From positions 37,847,571 to 37,911,570 of the forward strand of contig OU862927.1 of assembly GCA_917880885.1 (NCBI GenBank): a DNA stretch of 64,000 nucleotides, read 5' to 3'. Below are positions 55,452 through 64,000 of this stretch, in pieces (the first letter of the stretch is position 1; every line of letters begins with the position of its first letter). The stretch comes from Limnephilus marmoratus. Its lineage: Eukaryota; Arthropoda; Insecta; Trichoptera; Limnephilidae. The notes under the pieces were generated by a model. That model was not told the origin of the DNA, did no database searches, and saw nothing but the letters and a program-made list of their open reading frames with translations. The position numbers were made by a program, and so were the translations under genes.

Positions 55452-55848
55452 AATTTTTTATAAAAAACTCTCTTTTTTAACTTTTGAAGTTTATTCCCAT
55501 CAACGTAATATATCATTCCAATAAAAAGGGTAGTTGCCCATAATATGGAAAAATACTTAGTTGAAGATAATATTGTTAATTCTAAAATTTGGAATATGAG
55601 ATTGACTATTATGACGGTTTGACAGAAGGTAGCAATAGCGAAATTGGTTAACGCGCACGTCCCGGTTAGACGAGAGCTCTGGGTTCGAGTCCCAGTTGTG
55701 ACCATTGTCTTTTTTCTGTTTTCTGTGTCTTGTTCTCTTTCATATTTTCGTTTAGATTATTATTGTTATCTTCTTCTTCAATCATTTATTACGTTGATGG
55801 GAATAACCTTAAAAAGTTATAAAAGAGAGTTTTTCTCATAAAAAATTT
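55452..55848 (+). mobile_element. Family C element: tRNA-like cassette inside terminal inverted repeats
   Basis: About 400 bp. The left end (55452-55508) and right end (55790-55848) are inverted repeats, about 50 bp with a few mismatches; the clearest part is AACTCTCTTTTTTAACTTTT against its complement. Between them lies a tRNA-like sequence (55628-55703): acceptor GGTAGCA/TGTGACC (mostly paired), D arm, a CGTC/GACG anticodon stem whose loop CCGGTTA lacks U33, a perfect CTGGG/CCCAG T arm and TTCGAGT loop. It cannot be a normal tRNA gene. Two readings are possible: a SINE captured in a TIR element, or a TIR family that carries tRNA-like promoters. Confidence 0.7.
55628..55703 (+). pseudogene. 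tRNA-like sequence (family C cassette)
   Basis: Internal RNA polymerase III boxes are well kept (A box region AATTGGTTAACGC, B box GGTTCGAGTCC), while the anticodon loop lacks U33 and the acceptor stem has a mismatch. It resembles a SINE head or tRNA pseudogene rather than a tRNA gene. Confidence 0.7.
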
Positions 55849-55886
55849 CATATCTTATAGTCATCATTTGGGAAAGCGTTACAGTT

Positions 55887-55990
55887 ACCGTCATCAGGGA
55901 AGATGTACACTGTAAAACTTTCCGAAACGTTGGTTATAAAGGAAGAAGCGCAACTCGGCATAATAACCCAAAAAAAAATCACGATAATAC
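55887..55990 (+). repeat. Degraded Penelope hammerhead-type repeat
   Basis: Shares TCCGAAACGTTGG and AAAGGAAGAAGCGCAAC with the 11395-11515 and 785-905 repeats, but CTGATGA has been lost and stem II is poor. An inactive relative. Confidence 0.6.
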
Positions 55991-56457
55991 TTTTAACCGT
56001 GAAAATGTCAAACTATGTCCAACTACGTTATCTTATCTAACTTTAGCCCAATTTGTCTTATTTTGTCAATTTCCCGGAATTCACATAGACTAACGAGCCA
56101 AGCCATAAATCAATGGATTAAACCATTTGATTGGTTCACCGGACAGCACAATCGACCAATCAGGGAGCTCCGTTGGGATTGCAGGGCGGTAATTGGACTG
56201 TTCGAGCAAATAAATAGGTTTGCTTTAGAGGCAAATACGATTAATTTGAATTTGCAAATAGAACACGAACGTCACACGCTATGCTATAAAATGCTCCGAT
56301 TCTAATACCCCAAGGGGTTAAATTTACGTTTGTTCATATAAACGTTCATTTAAGGCCCGATAGTAAGCGCTCTAAAAGAAGAATAAGGGAAGATATGTGA
56401 TAAGAATGTTAGAGGGAGCGCACTAATATTAAAAACGATGAATTTAAGGGCAAATAC
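55991..56457. other. No gene seen
   Basis: A 96-codon frame (56015-56305) has no recognisable motif. I do not support a gene here. Confidence 0.35.
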
Positions 56458-56864
56458 GGCCGGTGTAGTCCAGCGGTAAGGCTCTTGACTCGCACACCGA
56501 AGGTCGCGGAATCGAATCCCAGCGTGGCAAATAACTTTTATTTGATTAATTTGTGTTTTTTCACAATTTATTCATTTAAAATAATATATAATATATTTGC
56601 GGCACGTTCCAGAGTGGAAGATACTCTCAGTATCGCCCTGGTGTAAGTCCGTGATTCAGAATTGAAACGTTGCTTGAAATGGCTTTAGCCGTGTTTGGTG
56701 ACCAGATCTGAATAGCCAGGTACCTCCCCACCTTCCTCTTCCCCATCTCTTTCCCCTCCTCACTACCTTCAGCCTCACAACATACCCCAATTGGGGATGC
56801 TATAGTCTCACTGTGTCCAGACGGGAGCAGTTGGGACTCTTGTGCGGTATTCATGTAAAAAAAA
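56458..56864 (+). repeat. SINE-A, complete copy
   Basis: The reference copy of the family, about 405 bp: a tRNA-like head (A box GTAGTCCAGCGG, B box GGAATCGAATCCC), TTTTATTTGATTAAT, TGCGGCACGTTCCAGAGTGG, TTAGCCGTGTTTGGTGACC, CCCAATTGGGGATGC, GGAGCAGTTGGGACTCTTG, and an A-rich end. Transcription would be by RNA polymerase III from the boxes; movement depends on a LINE partner I cannot identify. Other copies: 33429/34664, 42650-43392, 39685, 40073 and 58970. Confidence 0.85.
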
Positions 56865-57124
56865 TACTTAATATTATTTATTTAAGGTACTTTTAAGTCT
56901 ATTCCAGGTTTGAAAATGGTAAAAAGAGCAAAAAAAATATAATTATTATGATTAAGGGGGCCAACTATCGGGGGATCATCTTTAAAAATGTTCTGTTAAG
57001 GCAAGAATTTTTTCTAATATTTATCAATGATAGAGAAATATTTCAAAAGAGAGTCAGAATATCAAAGAAATATTATAAAAAACTTTGATAAACACGTTTT
57101 TAAAAGCAAAACTTTCCAATTTGA

Positions 57125-57515
57125 GAGTCGAGTATGGGTACTGCCGCCCCGGGAACCATTTATTGGATAACCAACACCTCTGCCATAGGTCACCCCAAGT
57201 GGTTCGCAACGTTTGGTGACTTAGCAGGGGTGCCCGGATCTTTTGACCTCTCTAGCAGCACTCTCTCGGAATATTGCCTTGCATCGCGGTGAAAATAATG
57301 GATTCATTCTTTCGTCACACCTGGACAACCTAACCCCCAAATTCCTACCCACGCCTCATATCTTTTTCCTTCCCAGAATTTGCCCCTACTTCCTTTTCCT
57401 AAAAATACCCTCCCCAAATTCAGCATCCCCAAAGATGAAATAGGTCCAGAGTGGAATTATTTTCCTTAAATTATTTTTCCTTAATTCTTTGTGGAGCTAA
57501 TGTAAAAAAAAATAT
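57125..57515 (+). repeat. SINE-B, complete copy
   Basis: About 390 bp, from GAGTATGGGTACTGCCGCCC through GGATAACCAACACC, CTTAGCAGGGGTGCCCGG, CTCTCTCGGAATATTGCC and TTTTCCTTCCCAGAATTT to GTGGAGCTAATGT and an A run. Copies on the minus strand at 38888, 42733, 43868, 47690 and 26640 share the same blocks. The origin of the head is unclear. Confidence 0.8.
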
Positions 57516-58103
57516 GTCACTCCACCAACTATATTGGGCTATATAAAATGAACTTCTATAAGCACACGCTAAATAAATTGAGCCGGAAAACCTTGTTCAA
57601 CGTCCGTGTAGCCCGTGGGGACATTGATAAATGACCTCATCAGTTAAAATAGTGTGTCACATAACTCAAAAATAAAATGGAAAAGTTGATTCTCACATAG
57701 GGCAAAGAGAAATATATTAAAATCTCTGTTTTATCGTAAAATTACTCGTCGTTTGTCAAAAATACTGGACAATGTCGGTAATATATTTTGATAGACAAAA
57801 AAAGCGAAGAGGAAATGTTTTTTTTTATCTTACTCGTTATTTTAAATTACCCTTATTATGATGGATTTCAAAGCGTTATTCGCTATTTCTTTATTGAATG
57901 TTGGCCTAACAAGCGAAAAGGTTATTTTTACAAAGAGGTCATTTGTCAGGTGGGTAGTTACCTTTTTATGAGATGTTAGCATAGTGTCCTAGTTACATAG
58001 TTAATTATAAATCCGTGCACAAAAACAAAACACGAACGGTTGCGCATCGATAATTGCTTCATTGTGTAATTTTTATGTTTTAACAAAAAAACTAATTTAT
58101 ATT
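57516..58103. other. No gene seen
   Basis: AT-rich; no supported feature before the left arm of the tRNA-cassette element at 58104. Confidence 0.35.
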
Positions 58104-58401
58104 ATTATTAATTTTTTAAACTTTATGAGTAAAATCTCAAATTATAATATTTAATTAAAATTAGTATGATACAGTTAAAAGCGACCGAATTAATATGGGT
58201 TCCGTAGCTTAATCGGTAGAGAAAGAAAGAAAGAAAGGGGTTCCATGTAAGAAAGGGGTTCTGGGTTCGAGTCCCAGCGGAGCCAATATCTTTTCTTATT
58301 TTTCTGTCTCCAGATTTCGATTGAGTTTCGCTAATATTGTCTTCATTTAATTAAATATTATAATTTGAGATTTTACTCATAAAGTTTAAAAAATTAATAA
58401 T
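58104..58401 (+). mobile_element. Family D element: tRNA-like cassette between perfect 56 bp inverted repeats
   Basis: 58104-58159 and 58346-58401 are 56 bp inverted repeats, identical by eye (the centre reads TTATGAGTAAAATCTCAAAT). The 186 bp between them is the block GTATGATACAGTTAAAAG, a tRNA-like sequence (58198-58284) and a body (TTTTTCTGTCTCCAGATTTC). The tRNA-like part carries an AAAG microsatellite insertion in its anticodon arm. A second copy of the inner block without such arms follows at 58590-58765; a third lies inverted at 63330-63530. Confidence 0.75.
58198..58284 (+). pseudogene. tRNA-like sequence interrupted by AAAG repeats
   Basis: Same as 58628-58699 but with about 15 extra bases of AAAG repeats in the anticodon arm. 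The acceptor stem GGTTCCG/CGGAGCC and the T arm CTGGG/CCCAG are intact. Confidence 0.75.
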
Positions 58402-58627
58402 AAATATTCATCCTAGACTTGCAGAAAAAGTCAATAGATGTCGCGTACTACAAATAAAATGGATAATAAAATTATCCAGACACTTTCTAGATTGCATTTA
58501 GTTCGAGTTGAATCTTGTAATCATATATAAAGATAGCAGCCAATAATATATGCGTTAAGTAAATGAAGATAATGTTGGTAGTTCTTAGTCGAAGTATGAT
58601 ACAGTTAAAAGTGACCGAATTAATATG

Positions 58628-58699
58628 GGTTCCGTAGCTTAATCGGTAGAGCTGTTTCCATGTAAGAAAAGGGTTCTGGGTTCGAGTCCCAGCGGAGCC
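58628..58699 (+). pseudogene. tRNA-like sequence, well folded but with abnormal anticodon loop
   Basis: Exactly 72 nt with a complete cloverleaf: acceptor GGTTCCG/CGGAGCC (seven pairs, one G-U), D stem GCTT/GAGC, anticodon stem GTTTC/GAAAA (one mismatch), five-base variable loop, T arm CTGGG TTCGAGT CCCAG. The anticodon loop reads CATGTAA: by position the anticodon would be TGT (Thr), but position 33 is A in place of U, which a working tRNA needs. I therefore call it a tRNA-like repeat cassette. Confidence 0.7.
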
Positions 58700-58969
58700 A
58701 ATATCTTTTCTGATTTTTCTGTCTCCAGATTTCGATTGAGTTTCGCTAATATTGTCTTCATTTAATTAAAAATGATTTATATTAGTTAATAAGTTCTGAG
58801 GCGGTACGAAGTTCGCCGGGTCAGCTTAAGATGATGCTCGTATACACGGTGTTCGGTAACGCATACTCTTATAAACGGTGGTTTGTAGTACAAGCGAGAA
58901 ATTGGCGAATCGACATCACAGTTGTAGTAATACTTTTTTGATTAAGCTTTCGTTTATGAGTTAAACGCC

Positions 58970-59195
58970 TGGAGCCAATGTGGGCTATTCCCCAATTGGG
59001 ATGACATGTGAGGCTGAAAGTAGTGCGGAGGGGAAGAAGATGGGGAATAGAAAGGTAGGGAAGTGGCTATTCAGATTTGGCCACCAAACACGGCTAAAGC
59101 CATTTCAAGCAACGCTTCAATTCTGAATGGTGGTCTTCCACAAGGATGATACTAAGAGTATTTTCCACACTGGAACGTTCCATAAATATATCTTA
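58970..59195 (-). repeat. SINE-A, 5'-truncated copy
   Basis: Minus-strand match covering the body from GGAACGTTCCA (about 59172) through TGGTGGCCAAATCTGAATAG to CCCAATTGGGGAATAG. The tRNA-like head is absent. Confidence 0.75.
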
Positions 59196-59204
59196 TGTTA
59201 TTTT

Positions 59205-59332
59205 AAACTAGCTTTTGCCCCCGGCTTCGCTCGCATAGTATTAGGGGGGTTCCCACTCCACCTCTTCCACCTTCCCTATCCCTAATCCACTCTCCGTAAT
59301 TTAAATAATTTATTTAATTGATATTTAGCATC

Positions 59333-59370
<38 letters not shown>
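59205..59370. repeat. Insect repeat border and TA microsatellite
   Basis: 59212-59240 (CTAGCTTTTGCCCCCGGC) matches 20450-20480. 59338-59369 is an uninterrupted TA dinucleotide run of about 16 units. Confidence 0.75.
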
Positions 59371-59375
<5 letters not shown>

Positions 59376-59689
59376 TTGCAAATGTACCAATGTTGTCATT
59401 ATGTACCTGCTGACAAACTACATAAGTAGTTTAGCGGGTTCAAATGTAATTAAAAAAATTAAAAATAAATATTTTGGTAAAATTAATATCCAATCTTCAA
59501 ACCACTCCAAAATAAACAGGCAAAAGAAAGCGACATCTAGCGGCTCCGAAGAAAAAACCGCAAATAGCAATAAGATGACTATATGTATAGGAAAAGGTGT
59601 GCTGGAATTCGACAACAAAAAAATGGAAAAAATCTTTCTTCACATTGATAAAAAAGTGCTTCGTAATCTACCAACTCTTTTCTACAAAA

Positions 59690-59825
59690 TAATCAGTCTC
59701 CTCTTTGTGCGGTGCTTCGTAAATAATCGGTCTCTTCTTTGTGCGGTGCCTCGTAGCTTCCCCACTCTTTTCTATTTAATTTTCTGAAGGTTTCGCTTCT
59801 ACCGCGTGTGAACTGCACCCATGTA
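59690..59825. repeat. Dispersed repeat R2, second copy
   Basis: GTGCGGTGCCTCGTAGCTTC, CCCCACTCTTTTCTA and TTCTGAAGGTTTCGCTTCTA match 16275-16365. A partial internal duplication (TCTTTGTGCGGTGC) occurs at 59702 and 59733. Confidence 0.55.
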
Positions 59826-59889
59826 TTTTTTTAATATCTTTCCAAAATGTTAAGAATGACAAAATAAGAAATCTTGTTTTATAAATTGA

Positions 59890-60440
59890 TAAGCGATTGT
59901 TAAGTCATAAATAAATCGTGAAAAGTCGCGAAACTGCGACTCCACTGTTAATTGGCGGTAAATGCTGCAGAGCAAAGCCCACGCAGCCCTCGAAGGACCA
60001 GTCCCGAAACCACGTGAAATCGCTAAGTTATATGGGACGATTGAATAGTATACACTTGCAAAACCTGATGGATAGTCAGTCGATAGTTCAGATCTGTGCT
60101 TTTGGAAAATTAGATAAGCACAGATTGGAATAAGGAAAATAAGACTCACCGTTGCAGATGGGGCCTCACTGAACTCCAGTTTTGGTGCACACTTCTCACT
60201 GTTTAAAATTCGCAATATTCTTATAACAAGAGGTTACGATACATGCGCCCTGTCTGAGATGTAATTTTGTACTGAGCAGGAAAGCACACTGTCACCTCTC
60301 CAAAGTTGAGTATTTCTTGCAACAATTTTTATGGTGGCATTTAGGAAGGAAAGATTAGGTAGGTGGGATAAATTCAGGATTTTGACATATCTACCCACCA
60401 AGTCTGCGAATGCAATACCCAATCAATCCCATATAAAGAT
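59890..60440. repeat. Dispersed repeat R1, second copy
   Basis: Collinear with 13745-14395: GTCGCGAAACTGC, ATGCTGCAGAGC, GGGACGATTGAATAGT, AAAACCTGATGGATAG, TTTCTTGCAACAATT and CCCACCAAGTCTGCGAATGC. The nature of the family is unknown; no protein is seen in either copy. Confidence 0.6.
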
Positions 60441-61260
60441 GCGCAAACAAACATCACCACCGCATGTTGGTATAAGATACAAGAGGAATGGTGCTTTCAA
60501 ATGAAATTTACTTATATTTCATTTCTATTTATATATACTCAACACTTTTTTTAGCTATCTTCACAAACGATGGATGATAAAGAATTTTAAAATAAGAAAC
60601 CTTGTACTGTAAACTAATGATTAATATATCTATAAGTATGTAATTTCTATCTACATAAATGTACGTGAGTATATGAGACGTCTATGTATTGCTAGATTAA
60701 GCATAGGAAATGGTTGAAACTTTCAAAATACCTTCTTTCCACCCTCGCGAAGGTTTCTGGATTTTTACAACCACATGACCATACATCTGACAAGTTTTTT
60801 AATCATTAAAAAAACTCTTTCAAAACTGTCAAAAATATCAAAATTTGAGAATGATGTTTTGCAAAACAATCAAAATTCTATTACCGAAAATCTTTAAATT
60901 AATGAATTTATTTGAAGTACTCGCCTAATACTTTGTAACGAATCAAGAATTATGGATATTTTAAATAGGTACGTATGTTAGGTTCCAAATGTGATTGATT
61001 GTTCTTATAATATACAAAAATGAATATTTGTAATAAAAATATTGTAATAGTGGCACGCGGACGGTTGGAAAACTGAATTTACTGGGACTGAATATATGTA
61101 ACGCTGAAGTGGGGTTGGCGGGACAAGATAGCGGGAGAATGGAGAGGAAAGGCGAAGAAGTTGGAAGAGGAACGCGTGAGGGGATGGGGACACGAGAGGA
61201 GAACGGGGACGCACGGGAAAGGACAAGCAGGGAGAAACAATTTATTTCTTTGAACATGGC
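60441..61260. other. No gene seen
   Basis: AT-rich until 61050, then a G-rich, A/G-biased stretch (about 61090-61250) that creates long minus-strand frames rich in Pro and Ser. It resembles, on the other strand, the C/T-rich tract at 20505-20680; both lie beside the same repeat border motif. Confidence 0.45.
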
Positions 61261-61289
61261 ATTGCAACGCATGCCGGGAACCAGCTAGT

Positions 61290-61720
61290 AATACAAAAAA
61301 AAATAATGATAATAAATAATAATAGTTTTTATTCAGACAGTAAATAACATTACATTTTTTATAACATTTATAACACTTATCATGCATCGACTCCCTGTAT
61401 GTCACTAGTTGATAAAGGCCTCCTCCAACTGTCGCCATTTCTTTCCATCATTAGCTACTCTTGTCCATGTACCACCTGCTATGGCTTTGATGTCGTCAAC
61501 CCACCGTCTAAATGGTCTATCTCGTTTTCTCTTCTTGTCACTTGTGAACAAATTCATGACTAATTTTGACAATTTTTCACTTCCTCTGATTGTAGGGCCT
61601 GACCACTTCCACTTTAGCGTTTTTTATTGTTTTTGTGACATCTTTTGTTCTTGTTTGTTTCTTAATAATTTCGATTTTTATTCTATCGGACAGTCTTTTC
61701 CCTAACATACTTCTTTTTTT
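61290..61720 (-). pseudogene. RTE-clade LINE C-terminal end with tail
   Basis: The minus strand reads LSDRIKIEIIKKQTRTKDVT, a one-base shift, then KWKWSGPTIR, KKRKRDRPFRRWVDDIKAIA and WRQLEEAFIN followed by a stop near 61410. This is the classic RTE ending (KWxWxGH, RWxDDI, W..EEAF). The 3' UTR is about 90 bp and ends in TTATT-type repeats near 61300-61325. The endonuclease and RT core are absent. It differs from the RTE-type family at 18400 and 41885. Confidence 0.82.
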
Positions 61721-62905
61721 TCTTTTCTTTTTTTAGTAATATAATAATTTTTATTAAACATTTTTAAAAAAAAGCAATTTTAAAAGGAAACCTCGCGTGG
61801 AAGGCATATTAAAATAAAAATCCACAAGGGAATTAATCCAGCACGAAGGGTTTAAAAAAAGACTTATTACATTACGCTTATTCCAGCAAAAAGATTTAAG
61901 GTTCAACTCAACATTTTTTGATAAGGGTAATCAAATATTCTGGCCCGTAATATTACAACTTGCCCTACTAAAAAAATTCACCTAAAAACGTGATATTTTC
62001 ACCCGCATTGTTTCGTATTTTTTTTTACAGCAGTGTATTTTGAGAGATTTACCTACCCTTACAAAAGCATCATAAAAGTTTCACCACGTGTGTAATTTAC
62101 ATTCGTTTTTTGGGACGAGGTTATTCAACAGCCAAAGAGTGATGCGGGGTGGTGAGAATTATAAAACGTAGAGAGGAAATATTTGCAAAATACTTGTGAT
62201 TTTTTTTCGCATTTTTCTTAGGAAATTATCTTTAAATGGTCAGTTTTGATCAGCTCTAAATGTTTTTTGCCCGCAAATAAGTCAGTTGAACAGCCACGTG
62301 TTTATTTATTAATCCTTGAGAAATTATTTTTTTTTAATTTTTTACGAAAAATACAACTGTAAAATTGTTAGGTCTTCACTCAGGAGAAATCTTGGGATGC
62401 CTTTTATAAATGAAGCACTTTTTTATAATTTAATTTCTTGATTTTTTATTGTTATGATTTGATATTTATAACTGACGACAATAATTTTTCCCCACCCAAC
62501 GGACAAGGGTTCAGTAGTATTTTAAATTCTTAGTGCAAGTTTTCGTAAAGAAGTGAGTTAATTTTACTGATGCAAGCCTTTTTATAATGATTTCGTACAT
62601 CTATATTTCCCTTGTTTGTTGGGTGAGAAAGGGACAAAAAATAAAAATAAAATGATTCTATCGACATCTAACGAACAAATCAGACAACTCTTAGATCGCA
62701 ATCCAACCTTTGATGGTAACTCAAATCCATATCCATAATTGGTTTGAGTCCTGGGTCTAAATCCAAACAACAACCAATTTATAAATGTCCTTCTTATGTA
62801 AGAAATTAATATATTAAATACTTCATCAAACACAACAAACTTATTTTGTTGCACCGTTTTAATTCAAAATTAATACAACATTTAGTTGTAAATCATTTTA
62901 TTCCT
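61721..62905. other. No gene seen
   Basis: AT-rich sequence, no supported frame. Nothing recognised. Confidence 0.35.
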
Positions 62906-62911
62906 TTAAAA

Positions 62912-63005
62912 AAATGACATGTTTCGTGAGTGTAATGTCCAAATGATTTAACATAAGTTTTTTCTTACTATCCTTGTATTTAAATTGCGAACCATTTAAT
63001 TATTA
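62912..63005 (+). repeat. Direct repeat of 63866-63960
   Basis: Shares ATGTTTCGTGAGT, AAGTTTTTTCTT, CTATCCTT and ATTTAAATTGCGAACC with 63866-63960. The two copies flank the third family D unit and may be its outer flank duplicated. Confidence 0.55.
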
Positions 63006-63329
63006 TATTAAACAAGGAGACACGGACACGCGTTGCTGTGGCTAATGTAACACAACGCCATTACCCAACCATTATAAAATCCACACCCCCCGCTTGCCAG
63101 CTGCCCGCTGCTCGCTGTCCGCTGCCTGAACTGAATATTTGAATTTCTCGGCTTATATCTACATCTTTTATCTATTCTCGGCTTTTTATAAAAAGCATGT
63201 ATTATACATATAAACCTTCCTCTTGAATCACTCTATCTATTGGCGAAAACCGCATGAAAATCCGTTTCGCAGTTTAAAAGATCTATGCGCACATTCATTT
63301 TGAGCGACTTCATTTTATACTATGTAATG

Positions 63330-63690
63330 ATGATGAAGACAATATAAGCGAAATTTAATCGAAAATCTGGAAACAGAAAAATCACAAAACGATATTGGCA
63401 CCTCTGGGACTTGAACCTAGAACCTCTCACTTTCCGGGCGAATTTGCTGTCCACTGCGCCAAGGTGTCGATGTCGAATTCGGTCATTTTTTACTGTATCA
63501 TACTTTTAACTGTATCATACTAAGAACCACCCACATTATCTTCATTTTCTTAACGCATATTTTATTGGCTACTATCTTTATGTATGATTGCAAGATTCAA
63601 ACCCGAACTAAATACAATCGAGATAGTGTCTGGATACATTTTTATCCATTTTATTTAAAATGCGACATCTATTGACTTTTCTGCAAGTCT
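63330..63690 (-). repeat. Family D unit with a different tRNA-like cassette
   Basis: The minus strand carries the same order as 58409-58775: CTTGCAGAAAAGTCAATAG, then TCTTAGTATGATACAG, then a tRNA-like sequence (63397-63468) and the body (TTTTTCTGTTTCCAGATTTT). The cassette is also 72 nt, but its sequence differs in the 5' half: A box TGGCGCAGTGG, acceptor GACACCT/AGGTGCC with one mismatch. Flanks are therefore conserved while the tRNA-like insert has changed. Confidence 0.72.
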
Positions 63691-63696
63691 AACATG

Positions 63697-63842
63697 AATA
63701 TTTTTATTTTTATTTTAACTTCATGAGTAAAACGTCAAATTGAAATATTTAATTTAATAAAGACACTGTGTCTCCGGTGTCTTTATTTAATTAAATATTT
63801 TAATTTGAGGTTTTACTCACATAGAATAAAAATAAAAATATT
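63697..63842. repeat. Near-perfect 146 bp hairpin
   Basis: Arms 63697-63766 and 63777-63842 are inverted repeats of about 66-70 bp with a 10 bp loop (TGTGTCTCCG). The sequence is related to the 56 bp arms at 58104 and 58346 (TTACTCATGAAG, TTTAATTAAATATT), so it is a fused pair of family D terminal arms. Confidence 0.8.
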
Positions 63843-64000
63843 AATAAACTTAGTTGTAGTTGTTTTAAAAAAATCAAAATGTTTCGTGAGTAATAGATAC
63901 TATAATTTCCAAGTTTTTTCTTGCTATCCTTATATTTAAATTGCGGACCATTTAAATATTGTGTTCTTATACTTTGAGCCCTCATACAATTTCTGATTGG

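Noticed and set aside
58628..58699. Functional tRNA-Thr gene
   Set aside because: Position 33 is A, the anticodon stem has a mismatch, and the sequence is part of a repeat family.
61005..61438. Minus-strand frames of 73-119 codons rich in Pro and Ser
   Set aside because: Produced by a purine-biased stretch next to a repeat border; the only supported coding there is the RTE end in another position and frame.

Overview
This is an AT-rich arthropod, most likely insect, genomic window made almost entirely of transposable elements. I found no host protein gene. The case for an insect is the retroelement mix (Jockey-type and CR1-type LINEs, RTE fragments, a Penelope-like element, hAT and PIF/Harbinger transposons, several tRNA-derived SINE families) plus a short TTAGG-like tract at 37600-37629. 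Some common motifs recall moth genomes, but I cannot fix the order.

Region by region. 1-11600: two nearly identical Jockey-type LINEs (copy A 1038-5855, copy B 6091-10922, both minus strand) sit in tandem at the same position of a roughly 230 bp repeat (the S unit). A third, empty S unit follows. Copy B has two intact ORFs; copy A has an 8 bp deletion in ORF2. The block is flanked by inverted copies of a hammerhead-ribozyme-like sequence. 11600-26400: LINE fragments, a Tc1/mariner scrap, a TIR element (23112-25310) split by a hAT element with a perfect 8 bp target duplication (23541-24797), and an inverted-repeat pair. 26763-31746: a full-length CR1-like LINE with a PHD-finger ORF1 and a 941-residue endonuclease/RT ORF2, inserted in a SINE with target duplication ATTCC. 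31750-45900: SINEs, some split by later insertions, LINE ends, and a second hAT remnant (40022-41143). 46132-47133: a PIF/Harbinger element with TTA duplications. 48400-54060: LINE fragments, a GC-rich island and a Penelope-like 3' half with a GIY-YIG domain, followed by a well-formed hammerhead motif. 55000-64000: SINEs, RTE sequence, and two repeat families in which a tRNA-like cassette lies inside terminal inverted repeats or long shared flanks.

The parts relate as layers of insertion. Intact copies (Jockey B, the CR1 element) are probable young autonomous elements. SINEs and TIR elements without transposase are probable non-autonomous passengers. Nested insertions give relative ages. The most unusual signals are the tRNA-like cassettes in TIR-bearing units (26, 32, 55, 58 and 63 kb), the hammerhead motifs, and the twice-occupied target in the S-unit array.
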